From NCBI RefSeq assembly GCF_036365825.1, contig NZ_CP142675.1, forward strand, positions 620,001 to 684,000: a stretch of 64,000 nucleotides of DNA, written 5' to 3'. Every line of letters starts with the position of its first letter. The stretch's first letter is position 1. Source of the stretch: Qipengyuania sp. HL-TH1 (GTDB lineage Bacteria; Pseudomonadota; Alphaproteobacteria; Sphingomonadales; Sphingomonadaceae). This document shows, piece by piece, positions 1 to 8,434 of this stretch. Under the pieces are notes generated by a model that did not search any database, was not told where the DNA came from, and saw nothing but the letters and a program-made list of their open reading frames with translations. The position numbers were made by a program, and so were the translations under genes.

Positions 1-1
1 A

Positions 2-193
2 GACAGCCTGATCCCCTATGCGGCGGCCGGTTGGTACATGGAACACCTGCCCAATGCGACGCTCGCGAATTATCCCGGCGTCGGCCATATCCCGATGGAA
101 GAAGCGCCCGAACAAAGCGTTGCGGACCTGCGGATCTGGCTGGGCGAAGTGCTCGCCTCGCAAGATGTCGCGGACGAAGGAACCGCCTCGTGA
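2..193 (+). CDS. Alpha/beta hydrolase, C-terminal fragment
   Basis: The last 63 residues of a protein that begins before the window. The reading frame is open from base 2 to a TGA at 191-193. The fragment carries a Gly-His-Ile-Pro-Met-Glu-Glu motif after a run resembling the last beta strand of an alpha/beta hydrolase. In that fold the histidine in this position completes the catalytic triad, and the following Glu-Glu-Ala-Pro is typical of the esterase and haloalkane dehalogenase-like branch. The substrate cannot be inferred. The call rests on this C-terminal signature alone because nucleophile and acid lie outside the window. Confidence 0.7.
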   Translation, partial: DSLIPYAAAGWYMEHLPNATLANYPGVGHIPMEEAPEQSVADLRIWLGEVLASQDVADEGTAS

Positions 194-269
194 CCCGCCC
201 GTTGTAAGGCCCTGATACGCGGGCACACCGCGATCGTGCGAACATGAGGGCGGAATAGGGGACAAACGG

Positions 270-959
270 TTGCGCAAGCTTGGCATTATCGGGGGGATGA
301 GCTGGATCTCGACCCGCGCCTATTACGAACGGATCAACAAATCGGTGCAGAAGCGGGCGGCCCCCTTGGCCAGCCCGCCGCTGCTGATCGAAAGCCTCGA
401 TTACGCGCCCATCGCCGCGGCCAAGAATGCCGATGACTGGGACGCGATCGCCGCCACGCTGGTCGAATCCGCGCGGCGGCTCGAAAGCGCCGGGGCCGAA
501 GGCCTGGTGATCGCGGCCAATGCCATGCACAAGGTCTATGACCGGCTGACCGAAGCGGTCTCGATCCCAGTGCTGCATATCGCCGACAGCGTCGGCCAGG
601 CGATGGAAGACGCCGACTGCAAGAGCGCCGCACTGCTTGGCACGCGCTTCGTGATGACCGAAAGCTTCTATCGCCAGCGGCTGGTCGGCCACGGCGTCGA
701 TCTGCTCCCGCCCGATCCCAATGATGTCGAACTGGTCGACGGGATCATCTACAAGGAATTGATGCTCGGCCGCGTGACCCGCGATGCCGAGCGTGCGCTC
801 AAGACGATCATCACGATGAAGGAAAAGGACGGCGCCGAGGCGATCGTGCTGGCCTGTACCGAGCTCGAGCTGGTCGTCGACACCGACGCCAACGTGCTGC
901 CGGTCTACGATTCCACCGATATCCACTGCCGCGCCGCGGCGGACTGGATCCTGGGCTGA
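270..959 (+). CDS. Aspartate/glutamate racemase family protein
   Basis: A 229-residue protein of the aspartate/glutamate/hydantoin racemase fold, beginning with the usual KLGIIGGMSW strand. The start is TTG at 270, with AGGGGA about 8 bases upstream. These PLP-independent enzymes normally use two cysteines. The second is present in VLACTELE (Cys196), but the first position reads AANAMHK where CNTxHK is expected (Ala83 instead of Cys). Known single-cysteine relatives such as E. coli YgeA carry Thr there and act on L-Asp/L-Glu in one direction. Substrate and activity of the Ala form are uncertain. It stands alone, downstream of a hydrolase and upstream of the dGTPase-like gene. Confidence 0.8.
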   Translation: MRKLGIIGGMSWISTRAYYERINKSVQKRAAPLASPPLLIESLDYAPIAAAKNADDWDAIAATLVESARRLESAGAEGLVIAANAMHKVYDRLTEAVSIPVLHIADSVGQAMEDADCKSAALLGTRFVMTESFYRQRLVGHGVDLLPPDPNDVELVDGIIYKELMLGRVTRDAERALKTIITMKEKDGAEAIVLACTELELVVDTDANVLPVYDSTDIHCRAAADWILG

Positions 960-1072
960 ATCCGCAAACCCGCGAACCCGGCTGTCCGCGCGCACATTCT
1001 GCCGAAAACCCGCCGGGTTCGCCTTTCGTTCACGTTGTCGCCCACCCGGCGCTGACCTAAGCCTCGGCGGGC

Positions 1073-2233
1073 ATGCACACAGCCCCCTACGCTTCCGATC
1101 CCGCCGCCAGCCGCGGGCGCGAATTCACCGAGGAACGCGAGGGATCGCGCGGCCCGCGCAGCGAATTCCAGCGCGACCGCGACCGCATCGTCCATTCGAT
1201 CGCCTTCCGCCGCCTGCGTTCCAAGACGCAGGTGTTCGTCTCGCCCGATGGCGACCATTACCGCACCCGGCTGACGCATAGTCTCGAGGTCGCGCAGGTC
1301 GGCCGCGTGCTGGCGCGCGAGCTGGGGCTCGACGAGGACCTGACCGAAGCGCTGTGCCTGGGTCACGACATCGGCCACCCGCCCTTCGGCCATGCGGGCG
1401 AAAAGGCGCTTGAAGAGGCCATGGTCCATGCCGGTGGCTATGACCACAACGCGCAGGGCCTGCGGACGCTGGCGCGGCTCGAAAGCCCTTATTGCGACCA
1501 CGACGGGCTCAACCTCACATGGGAGACGCTCGAAGGGCTGGCCAAGCACAACGGCCCGGTCGCCGCGCCGAGCTGGGCGCTGGCCGAAATCGATCGTGCG
1601 TTCCCGCTCGATCTCGCGACCTGGCCCTCGCTGGAGGCACAGGTCGCGGCGGTCGCGGACGACATCGCCTACGATAATCACGACATCGACGACGGCCTGC
1701 GCGCCGGCTTCCTCGAACTCGACGATCTGCTCGCGCTCGACTGGCTGGCCGATCAGTGGCGCGCGGTGGAGAAACGCTTTCCCTTCGCCCCGCGCGATCG
1801 CCAGCTGCGCGAATTGGTCCGCACGCAGATCGGGCTGATGGTCAACGACGTCCTCACGCATACGCGCGAACAGGTACAGGGCATTGCCAGCGTCCAAGAA
1901 GTGCGCGGCGCGGGCCGCCAGCTGGCCGGGTTCTCGCCCGCGATGGGTGAACGCGAACGCGTGCTCAAGCGCTTCATGTACGACCGGCTCTATTATCACG
2001 AGGAACAGCTCGCCACCGCCGAACGCGCGCGCGACGTGATCGCGCGGCTGTTCGCCGCCTATCACGACGACCCGCGCACCATGCCCGACGACTGGCTCGC
2101 CACGTTGCCCGCGCAGGAACCGCAGCGCAGCCGCCATATCGCGGACTTCATCGCCGGAATGACCGATCGCTATGCGATCACCCAGTGCAACCGCATCTAC
2201 GGCAGCACGCCCGAAGGGCTGAGCAATGTCTGA
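1073..2233 (+). CDS. dgt: Deoxyguanosinetriphosphate triphosphohydrolase-like protein
   Basis: A 386-residue HD-domain protein of the short dGTPase-like family, which converts dNTPs to nucleoside and tripolyphosphate. The metal-binding residues are visible: His69 in RTRLTHSLEVAQ and His98-Asp99 in CLGHDIGHPPFGHAGE. The N-terminal RSEFQRDRDRIVHS segment and IAFRRLRSKTQVF are standard for the alphaproteobacterial form. The stop overlaps the start of the following reductase by 8 bases (ATGTCTGA), so the two are probably co-translated. The strand-opposite long reading frame here is a shadow. Confidence 0.92.
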   Translation: MHTAPYASDPAASRGREFTEEREGSRGPRSEFQRDRDRIVHSIAFRRLRSKTQVFVSPDGDHYRTRLTHSLEVAQVGRVLARELGLDEDLTEALCLGHDIGHPPFGHAGEKALEEAMVHAGGYDHNAQGLRTLARLESPYCDHDGLNLTWETLEGLAKHNGPVAAPSWALAEIDRAFPLDLATWPSLEAQVAAVADDIAYDNHDIDDGLRAGFLELDDLLALDWLADQWRAVEKRFPFAPRDRQLRELVRTQIGLMVNDVLTHTREQVQGIASVQEVRGAGRQLAGFSPAMGERERVLKRFMYDRLYYHEEQLATAERARDVIARLFAAYHDDPRTMPDDWLATLPAQEPQRSRHIADFIAGMTDRYAITQCNRIYGSTPEGLSNV

Positions 2234-2927
2234 CGCGGTTCGCATCGCCCTGATCGGCGCCACCGGGCTCGTCGGTTCGAGCGTGATCGGGCAATGCGTC
2301 GGGCGCGAGGACCTGCGCCTTACCGGTATCGCGCGGCGCGAGGTGGCGCTGCCGCGCGGTATCCGCATGGAGCTGTTCGTCGCCGAGCCCGCCAAATGGG
2401 GCGAGGTGATCGAGGCGGTCCAGCCCAAGGCGATCATCTGCGCGCTGGGCACGACCTGGAAAAAGGCGGGCGCGGACGAGGCGGCGTTTCGCGCGGTCGA
2501 TCAGGACCTCGTGCTCGACACCGCCCGCGCGGCGCGCGAACTGGGGGTCGAACGCTTCGTCCATATCAGCTCGGTCGGCGCCGATCCGATGGTGAAACCG
2601 TTCTACCTGCGCGTGAAAGGCGAGGTCGAGCGCGAGCTGACCAAGCTGCGCTTCAACCGGCTCGACATCCTGCGCCCCGGCCTGCTGCGCGGCACGCGCG
2701 AGAACGATCGCCGACCTGCCGAGCGGTTCGGCATCGCGGCAGCGCCGGTGGCGAACCTGCTGCTCCATGGCAAATATCGCCAGTATCGTGGTATCAAGGC
2801 CGATGTCGTTGCCCGCGCGGCGCTGGCGCTTGCAAAGCGGGCCGCACGCGGCCGCTTCGTGCATGATAACGACGCCATCCAGCGCGCGGCGCATACGCTG
2901 CCGCAAATCGAACATGAGGTGCTCTGA
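2226..2927 (+). CDS. NAD(P)-binding SDR-like reductase/epimerase
   Basis: A 233-residue protein with the Rossmann nucleotide motif IGATGLVGSS at residues 9-18, matching the atypical NAD(P)-binding group of HTATIP2/YbjT-like proteins. A conserved FVHISSVGAD segment follows in the middle. It overlaps the dGTPase-like gene by 8 bases and shares a TGATG junction with the next gene, so the three are likely one transcript. The substrate is not evident. The coupling to an ABA4-like membrane protein could point to isoprenoid or quinone chemistry, but that is only inference. Confidence 0.8.
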   Translation: MSDAVRIALIGATGLVGSSVIGQCVGREDLRLTGIARREVALPRGIRMELFVAEPAKWGEVIEAVQPKAIICALGTTWKKAGADEAAFRAVDQDLVLDTARAARELGVERFVHISSVGADPMVKPFYLRVKGEVERELTKLRFNRLDILRPGLLRGTRENDRRPAERFGIAAAPVANLLLHGKYRQYRGIKADVVARAALALAKRAARGRFVHDNDAIQRAAHTLPQIEHEVL

Positions 2928-3382
2928 TGTGGGATACGGCTTTCGGGACAGCCAATGCGCTCGCCATGATCATGTGGGCCGGATTGATCCTGCTGCCGCG
3001 CTGGCCGGCGCTGCTGGCGGCGGTGCTCTATGCCGGGGTGGGGCTGCTGTGCCTTGCCTATACCGTCGGCTTGATCGGTATCCTGACGGGCGCCTTCGAC
3101 CCCGTTCCCCTCGGCTCGGGTGAAGCCGCCAGCTTCTCGACGATCGAGGGCGTCCGCGCGATTTTCTCCAGCGATGGCGGCGTGACCGTCGGCTGGATCC
3201 ACTACCTCGCCTTCGATCTCTTCGCCGGTCTGTGGATTGCGCGCGATGCCGATGCCAAGGGCTTTTCGCGGCTGCTGCAGGCACCGATCCTGCTCGCGAC
3301 CTTCTTTGCCGGGCCGCTCGGCCTGTTCCTGTGGCTGGCCATTCGCGAACGTCGTGCGCGGGCCGGCGGACGCTGGCAGTAA
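2927..3382 (+). CDS. ABA4-like (DUF4281) membrane protein
   Basis: A 151-residue protein with about four membrane segments. It carries the features of the DUF4281/ABA4 family: a FSTIEGVRAIFSSD stretch and the GWIHYLAFDLFAGLWI segment followed by a GPLGLFLWL helix. ABA4 in plants is needed for neoxanthin formation, and bacterial members are uncharacterised. The start ATG at 2927 overlaps the preceding TGA (TGATG), so it is translationally coupled to the NAD-binding reductase. Erythrobacteraceae make many oxidised carotenoids, so a role there is tempting but unproven. Confidence 0.8.
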   Translation: MWDTAFGTANALAMIMWAGLILLPRWPALLAAVLYAGVGLLCLAYTVGLIGILTGAFDPVPLGSGEAASFSTIEGVRAIFSSDGGVTVGWIHYLAFDLFAGLWIARDADAKGFSRLLQAPILLATFFAGPLGLFLWLAIRERRARAGGRWQ

Positions 3383-3460
3383 CGCCTGTCGGAATCGGGT
3401 TGCGCAACGCAACCGACCTGCCATGATGCCTCCAACTGCTGAAAACAGCGGAGAGGATAT

Positions 3461-5011
3461 ATGGCAGATACCGAAAAGCTCACTTTCGATGAGCTCATCA
3501 CGCATTGGGCGCAGGAAAAGCCCGATCAGGTCGCGCTCGAACAGGATGGCGCTGCGCTGACCTTCGCCGAGCTGGAGGACCGCTCGCGCCGGATCGTGGC
3601 GATGCTCGCCGCGCACGGGGTGGGCAAGGGCGACCGGATCGCCTGGCTCGGCAAGAACGCGCGGCACTATTTCGAACTGTTCTATTCCGCCGCGCGCATC
3701 GGGGTGGTCATGGTGCCGATCGGCTGGCGTCTCGCCGCGCCCGAAATCGCCTATATCCTCGGCGATACGGGCGCGAAGCTGGTGTTCATCGACGAAGGGT
3801 TCGGCGAACTTGCCGCCAAGGCCTGCGGCGAACTGGATACACCCCCCGAGATTATCGACACGCCGACCGCCCAGCGCGAAATCGCCGCCGCACCGGCCGA
3901 TGCATTCGACGGCGCGGGACCCGACGATCCGGTCCTCCAGCTCTACACTTCGGGCACCACGGGCAATCCCAAGGGCGCGGTGCTGACCAATGCCAACCTC
4001 TTCTCGCTGCGCCAGCCCGCCGAAGCGGCGGCACAGCCATGGTCGAGCTGGGACGAGGACGAGGCGATCCTGATCTGCATGCCCTGCGCGCATATCGGCG
4101 GGACCGGGCTTGGCATCATGGCGATCGCGGCGGGCATCCGCGGCATCGTCCAGTCCGAGTTTACGCCCGATGGCGTGCTCGACGGCTTCGAACAGGGGAT
4201 CACCCGGCTGTTCATCGTGCCCGCCGCGCTGCAAATGGTGGTCCAGCACCCGCGCGCGAAGGACACCGATATGTCGGCGGTCAAATATGTCATGTATGGC
4301 GCCGCGCCGATCCCGCTCGACCTGCTGCGCGAGGCGGTCCAGACCATTCCCGGCGCGGGCTTCCTGCAATGCTACGGCATGACCGAGACGACCGGCACCA
4401 TTGCCATGCTCCCGCCCGAGGATCACGCGCTCGACGGCAACCAGCGCATGCGCAGTGCGGGCAAGGCCGTACCGGGTGCCGAGCTCAAGGTGGTCGGCGA
4501 AGACGGCGCCGAACTTCCGCGCGGCGAGGTGGGTGAACTGATCTGCAAGAGTCCGTCGAACATGCAGGGCTATTGGAACCTGCCCGATGCCACCCGCGGC
4601 GCGCTGAAGGACGGCTGGATGCACACGGGCGACGCCGCCTATATGGACGAGGATGGCTACGTCTATATCCAGGACCGCATCAAGGACATGATCATCTCGG
4701 GCGGCGAGAACGTCTATCCCGCGCAGGTCGAAAGCGCGATCTACGGCCACCCGGCAGTGGGCGAGGTCGCGGTGATCGGCGTACCCGACGATACCTGGGG
4801 CGAAGCGGTCAAGGCCTGCGTCGTGGCCAAGCCGGGCAGCGAAGTGGATGCCGAGGATATCATCACCTTCACTCGCGAGCGGCTGGCAGGCTTCAAGGTC
4901 CCCAAGACGGTCGATGTCATTCCCGAAATGCCGCGCAACGCCAGCGGCAAGATCCTGCGCCGCGAATTGCGCGCCCCCTATTGGGAAGGGCGCGACAGGC
5001 AGGTCAATTGA
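3461..5011 (+). CDS. Long-chain acyl-CoA synthetase-like AMP-binding enzyme
   Basis: A 516-residue acyl-adenylate/CoA ligase (ANL superfamily). The phosphate-binding loop LYTSGTTGNPKGA is at residues 161-173. It is followed by the YGMTETTG adenine motif, the GWMHTGD hinge region and the C-terminal catalytic lysine in NASGKILRREL. The start at 3461 is supported by GGAGAGG six bases upstream. Its final bases overlap the DUF938 gene. The family activates fatty or aromatic acids as CoA thioesters; the exact acid cannot be read from sequence. Confidence 0.9.
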   Translation: MADTEKLTFDELITHWAQEKPDQVALEQDGAALTFAELEDRSRRIVAMLAAHGVGKGDRIAWLGKNARHYFELFYSAARIGVVMVPIGWRLAAPEIAYILGDTGAKLVFIDEGFGELAAKACGELDTPPEIIDTPTAQREIAAAPADAFDGAGPDDPVLQLYTSGTTGNPKGAVLTNANLFSLRQPAEAAAQPWSSWDEDEAILICMPCAHIGGTGLGIMAIAAGIRGIVQSEFTPDGVLDGFEQGITRLFIVPAALQMVVQHPRAKDTDMSAVKYVMYGAAPIPLDLLREAVQTIPGAGFLQCYGMTETTGTIAMLPPEDHALDGNQRMRSAGKAVPGAELKVVGEDGAELPRGEVGELICKSPSNMQGYWNLPDATRGALKDGWMHTGDAAYMDEDGYVYIQDRIKDMIISGGENVYPAQVESAIYGHPAVGEVAVIGVPDDTWGEAVKACVVAKPGSEVDAEDIITFTRERLAGFKVPKTVDVIPEMPRNASGKILRRELRAPYWEGRDRQVN

Positions 5012-5601
5012 AGCGCCACGCACCCGCCACCGCGCGCAATTCGGAGCCATTGGCCGGGGTGCTGGCGGAGGAATTGCCCGCGAGCGGGCTGGTGCTCGAA
5101 ATCGCCAGCGGGAGCGGCGAACACGCGGCGTTCCTCGCGCGGCGCTTTCCCGCGCTGGGCTGGCAACCGAGCGATCACGATGCGGAGGCACTGGCCTCGG
5201 TCGATGCCTGGGCGGCCGAAGGCGGCTGCGCAAACCTGCACCCTGCAATCGCACTCGATGCCGCGCAGGCCGACTGGCCGATCACGGCGGCGGATGCGGT
5301 GCTGTGCGTGAACATGGTGCATATCAGCCCATGGGACGCGGCGGTCGGGCTGTTTGCGGGGGCAGGGCGGATATTGGCCAGCGGCGCACCACTGGTGCTT
5401 TACGGCCCCTTCATCGAACCCGATCTGGAGACCGCGCCGTCGAACCTGGCGTTCGACCAGTCGCTCAAACAGCGCAACTCCGAATGGGGTCTGCGCAATA
5501 CCGCCGATCTCGACCGGCTTGCCGCAGACCACGGCCTGCGCCGAACTGCGCGCCACGCGATGCCTGCCAACAATCTGGCGCTGGTCTACCGGCGAGGCTA
5601 A
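5008..5601 (+). CDS. DUF938 class I SAM-dependent methyltransferase-like protein
   Basis: A 197-residue protein opening with KRHAPATARNSEP, the usual N-terminus of the DUF938 family. It then carries the SAM-binding loop LEIASGSGEHAAFLAR and VNMVHISPW. The start is TTG at 5008, overlapping the stop of the acyl-CoA ligase by four bases (TTGA), and it agrees with where family members begin. The methyl acceptor is unknown for the whole family. Co-translation with the ligase suggests a shared transcript rather than a demonstrated shared pathway. Confidence 0.82.
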   Translation: MKRHAPATARNSEPLAGVLAEELPASGLVLEIASGSGEHAAFLARRFPALGWQPSDHDAEALASVDAWAAEGGCANLHPAIALDAAQADWPITAADAVLCVNMVHISPWDAAVGLFAGAGRILASGAPLVLYGPFIEPDLETAPSNLAFDQSLKQRNSEWGLRNTADLDRLAADHGLRRTARHAMPANNLALVYRRG

Positions 5602-5610
5602 GGGGGAATG

Positions 5611-5636
5611 CCGGCTAACGACCCGAAACCGGACAT
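5611..5636. repeat. Dispersed palindromic repeat, copy 1
   Basis: A 26-bp stretch built around GGCTAACGACCCGA and ending in CGGACAT. It matches the copy at 35031-35056 in 20 of 26 columns without gaps. It lies ten bases after the DUF938 stop and immediately at the 3' edge of a low-GC islet. Such short elements are common between genes in Erythrobacteraceae, to my recollection. Its role is unknown. Confidence 0.45.
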
Positions 5637-6217
5637 CATGCAGCGCGTGCGCGTAGGCTAGTCTCAAGTGTCCTCACTAGCTGAAATCCGGGGTAATTCA
5701 GCTTTGTGTATTTATGTCTGTAGTAGGCATTCCAGTAACTGGCCACGCGCTGCTTAGTCAGTTCCCAATAGTCACAATTTTCGGAGATAAATGAGATCAT
5801 CGCGTCAACATTTGACGGAGTGGTCGCACCTGCGATGTCCTCGATGATCTCGACGACATACTCACCGATCAGGGTTACCACAAAGGGTGCAGACCATGGC
5901 TGCACCGCGGGTAGAAGTGATCGCAAAGCACGCTGCCGGTCAAAGCCGTTGGAACTCTGAGTTTGGAGACAGGCGGCCATTTGCGCGATGCGGCCGTCGT
6001 TCGAGGATGCGCTTTGGGCCTCGCTATATCGCAGCCGTCGCGGCACGAGTATTTTCTCTCCGCCAACTAGAAGGCTCACTTGCTTGGCCCATTGTCGTGG
6101 ATCAAGAAGGCCATGGACCACCTTTCCGGCTTCGACCGCGTTTGTCCTCATCGACATGGGGAAGGCGTCTGCAAGCTGGCTGACGTCAATTTCAGTGAGC
6201 ATCTGAGGGTGGTTCAT
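5636..6217 (-). CDS. Hypothetical protein in a low-GC islet
   Basis: A 193-residue soluble protein with no domain I recognise. The coding region has clearly lower GC and less GC-rich third positions than its neighbours. Visible traits are a C-terminal aromatic-rich segment (DYWELTKQRVASYWNAYYRHKY) and no signal peptide or membrane segment. The amphipathic stretch PFVVTLIGEYVVEIIEDI suggests a helical core. It stands alone, convergent to the acyl-CoA ligase operon. Composition and isolation suggest acquisition by transfer. The start at 6217 is the first ATG and is followed by plausible coding sequence throughout. Confidence 0.6.
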   Translation of the reverse strand: MNHPQMLTEIDVSQLADAFPMSMRTNAVEAGKVVHGLLDPRQWAKQVSLLVGGEKILVPRRLRYSEAQSASSNDGRIAQMAACLQTQSSNGFDRQRALRSLLPAVQPWSAPFVVTLIGEYVVEIIEDIAGATTPSNVDAMISFISENCDYWELTKQRVASYWNAYYRHKYTKLNYPGFQLVRTLETSLRARAA

Positions 6218-6456
6218 AGCCTCGTTTGTCTAGCTTTCGCGATTTCCGCTTTCCACCCCAAAGCAGAACTCATGCCATTCGAGCCCGACTCTGGCAGCGG
6301 CGGGAACCGTGAAACATGATCCGCGCCGAACCACGCACTACCCGCGAACCGTCTGATGCGGGCTTGTCGCAGGCGGCGCGATTGTCTTCTGCTCAGCGCG
6401 AGCACACTTGCGCCGCCACGCCTCGCCGATAGGGTGTCGCATGAGGGAGACGCCTC

Positions 6457-6957
6457 ATGACCGCCCTATCCATTCGTGAACTCGCCAGCCGCCACTGGTT
6501 CTATCTGCTGCTGCCCGTGTGGCTTGCCGCCTCCTGGTCCTTGCGCGGTGCGCCTATGTGGAACCAGCAACCGAAGCTGGGCGAAGCGATTGTCCTGTTC
6601 GACTGGTGCATCTTCATGCCGGTGCTGTTCGCGGTCTGTTATCGCGACATGCCGCGCCGGGCGCTCGCGCTGCGCATGCTTGCGCTGTTTTGCGGCGGTA
6701 TCTGGCTGGCGGGCCAGATCGTCCCGCCCGAAGCGCAGGACCTGCTGGGATTCGGCGCGGGTCTGCGCTGGGTCGGGCTCATCGTACTGCTATTGTTCGA
6801 AGCCGCCGCGATCATGGCCATGTTGCGGATCGTCTTTGGCGCAGCGCCGAGCGCTGCCGCCCTCGAGCGGCAAGGCATCCCGCCGGTGATCGCCCGGCTG
6901 ATGGTGCTCGAGGCCCGCTTCTGGCGCTGGGTGTGGAAACGCCTGACGGGGAAATAG
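6457..6957 (+). CDS. Hypothetical inner-membrane protein
   Basis: A 166-residue protein with four predicted hydrophobic segments, around residues 15-30, 45-62, 70-90 and 103-126, and a basic C-terminus (FWRWVWKRLTGK). No family is recognised. The start follows GGGAGA with a spacing of about seven bases. A GC-rich hairpin at 6971-6994 closes the unit, so it is probably monocistronic. Confidence 0.7.
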   Translation: MTALSIRELASRHWFYLLLPVWLAASWSLRGAPMWNQQPKLGEAIVLFDWCIFMPVLFAVCYRDMPRRALALRMLALFCGGIWLAGQIVPPEAQDLLGFGAGLRWVGLIVLLLFEAAAIMAMLRIVFGAAPSAAALERQGIPPVIARLMVLEARFWRWVWKRLTGK

Positions 6958-6970
6958 CCCGCATACGAAA

Positions 6971-6994
6971 ACGCCCGCCGGTGAGGGCGGGCGT
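6971..6994. terminator. GC-rich hairpin after the membrane protein gene
   Basis: Perfect 9-bp arms ACGCCCGCC/GGCGGGCGT with a six-base loop, 13 bases after the stop at 6957 and between convergent genes. The T-run expected of an intrinsic terminator is missing on the plus strand, so efficiency is uncertain. It could serve both directions. Confidence 0.5.
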
Positions 6995-7018
6995 CTCGCT
7001 GTCAACTGTTGGCTCTAC

Positions 7019-7147
7019 TCAGGTCGCGTCGTCGACCGTGTTGGCGGCGGATTGCAGGTCGTCGCCCGCGCCGCGCACGGTGTTGCAGGCGGCGGCGGTC
7101 AGCGTCATCGTGGTGATGCCGAGGGCGAGCAGGATTTTCTTGATCAT
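7019..7147 (-). CDS. Entericidin A/B family lipoprotein
   Basis: A 42-residue peptide: MIKKILLALGITTM, then a lipobox TAAAC with the lipidated cysteine at residue 21, followed by NTVRGAGDDLQSAAN. This is the exact architecture of entericidin-type lipoproteins, small stress-related membrane lipoproteins (EcnB is linked to bacteriolysis under osmotic stress). AAGGAA lies seven bases before the ATG. It is too short for most gene callers but well supported by motif, signal and ribosome-binding site. Confidence 0.85.
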   Translation of the reverse strand: MIKKILLALGITTMTLTAAACNTVRGAGDDLQSAANTVDDAT

Positions 7148-7200
7148 TATCGTTTCCTTCCCAAAGGGCTCCCATCGCGGGGTGCGAAAGATTCAACGGA

Positions 7201-8121
7201 TCATGCTTCCTTCGGTTCCATCAATGCCCTGCGCGCCAGGCCGAGCCGGTGTTCGCGCCAGGCGATCAGCAATCCGGCCCCCACCACCAGCGGCGCGCCG
7301 AACCAGAAGGACGCGGGCGGGAGACTGGTGAAGACCAGCCAGCCGAACAGCGTCGCCCAGATCAGCCCCGAATAATCCATCACGATGACATTCGCGACCG
7401 CGCCGTAGCGCAGCGCCGCGGTCAGCAGCACCTGCCCCAGCAGCCCGATGACCCCGCAGGCCAGCAGCAGCAGCCACTCCTCGGGCGCATGCGCCTTGCC
7501 GACGATGGGCATTGCCAGCGCGAGGACCGGGACCGAGAAGAGCGAGAAATAGAATACGATAGTGAAGGGGTGCTCAGTTCGCCCCAGATCGCGCAACTGG
7601 ACCGAGATCAGCGCGATCATCAGCGCGGCGCCGAGCGCGATCGCCGCGCCCAGCAGCGGCAGTTCGCCGCTCCAGGGCTGCGCGATCAGCACGACGCCGG
7701 CAAAGCCCATCGCCACCGCGCTCCAGCGCCATACGCCCGTCGGCTCGCGCAGGATCAGCGCGGACAGCAGTACCGCGAAGATCGCCGAGCTGTAATTGAG
7801 GGTGGTCGCGACCGCGAGCGGCAGCAGGGTCGCCGCGCCGAAATTCATCGCCATGCCGACGAGGCCGAAGCCCGAGCGGCGCAGGTGCGATCCGGTGCGG
7901 CGCGTGGCGAGCACATCGAGCCGGCCGCGCAGCGCGAACCAGGCGAACAGGATCGGGATCGTCGGCAATTGCCGCCAGAACATGATTTCGGCGAGATGGA
8001 TGCCCTTGTCGCTGGCCAGCTTGACGCAGGCGAGCAGCGCGGCGAGCACGAAAGCGGCGGCAAGACGCAGCCCCAGCGCGAGCAGGGGCCGATGGTGGGG
8101 ATGATCGCTTTCGGGCTGCAT
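7201..8121 (-). CDS. EamA (DMT superfamily) transporter
   Basis: A 306-residue protein with about ten membrane segments arranged as two EamA halves. The second half includes the characteristic LLTAALRYGAVANVIVMDYSGLIWATLFGWLVF. Members export small metabolites or drugs; the substrate cannot be assigned. It is transcribed toward the entericidin gene with a 53-base gap. The final residues (REHRLGLARRALMEPKEA) form a charged cytoplasmic tail. Confidence 0.88.
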   Translation of the reverse strand: MQPESDHPHHRPLLALGLRLAAAFVLAALLACVKLASDKGIHLAEIMFWRQLPTIPILFAWFALRGRLDVLATRRTGSHLRRSGFGLVGMAMNFGAATLLPLAVATTLNYSSAIFAVLLSALILREPTGVWRWSAVAMGFAGVVLIAQPWSGELPLLGAAIALGAALMIALISVQLRDLGRTEHPFTIVFYFSLFSVPVLALAMPIVGKAHAPEEWLLLLACGVIGLLGQVLLTAALRYGAVANVIVMDYSGLIWATLFGWLVFTSLPPASFWFGAPLVVGAGLLIAWREHRLGLARRALMEPKEA

Positions 8122-8203
8122 CGCACGGGGCGGTTAGCCCAGCCATGGCGGTGTGCAAACGGGAGATTGCAGGCGGTGCATGGTCTGCCCATATGGCCGC
8201 GTA

Positions 8204-8434
8204 ATGGAAGAACCCGATTTCCTGCTGTTCGCAAGCGATGCCGAACTCGCCGCCTATTGGGCCGCGGCCTTCCTGGTGGCGGCGCTGTTCTGTCTTGCGA
8301 TGGAGCGGCGCAGAATGAAGCGGACGGTGCTCAACCGCGTCGGCTGGATGCCGTGGACGGGGCTGTTCCTGACCTTTGCGGTGTTTGCCGGCGGCCTGCT
8401 GGCAGCGTCGATCCCCGCGATTATCCAGGGATAG
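8204..8434 (+). CDS. Small two-helix membrane protein
   Basis: A 76-residue hypothetical protein with two hydrophobic segments (AAYWAAAFLVAALFCLAM and WTGLFLTFAVFAGGLLAASI) separated by a basic loop, ERRRMKRTVLNR. An upstream in-frame ATG at 8153 would add 17 unrelated-looking residues. The ATG at 8204 fits the hydrophobic pattern better. It ends 14 bases inside a convergent small gene. Function unknown. Confidence 0.55.
   Translation: MEEPDFLLFASDAELAAYWAAAFLVAALFCLAMERRRMKRTVLNRVGWMPWTGLFLTFAVFAGGLLAASIPAIIQG

Larger units (their letters stand above)
5602..6456. other. Low-GC islet 1
   Basis: A region of visibly lower GC between high-GC operons, containing one unknown gene (5636-6217). 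It starts at dispersed repeat copy 1, and a degenerate relative (TTTCCACCCCAAA at 6250-6262) is near the other end. The last 200 bases hold no gene. Confidence 0.45.

Noticed and set aside
905..5254. Long minus-strand reading frames (515 and 883 residues) opposite dgt, the reductase and the acyl-CoA ligase
   Set aside because: They are Arg/Ala/Gly-rich shadows without family motifs; the plus-strand genes have clear catalytic signatures and coupled starts.
5602..6456. Integron cassette or attC-like site near GGCTAACGACC
   Set aside because: The 7-bp core RYYYAAC does not fit, no attC-length partner or intI is visible, and the gene's orientation is opposite to a cassette array.
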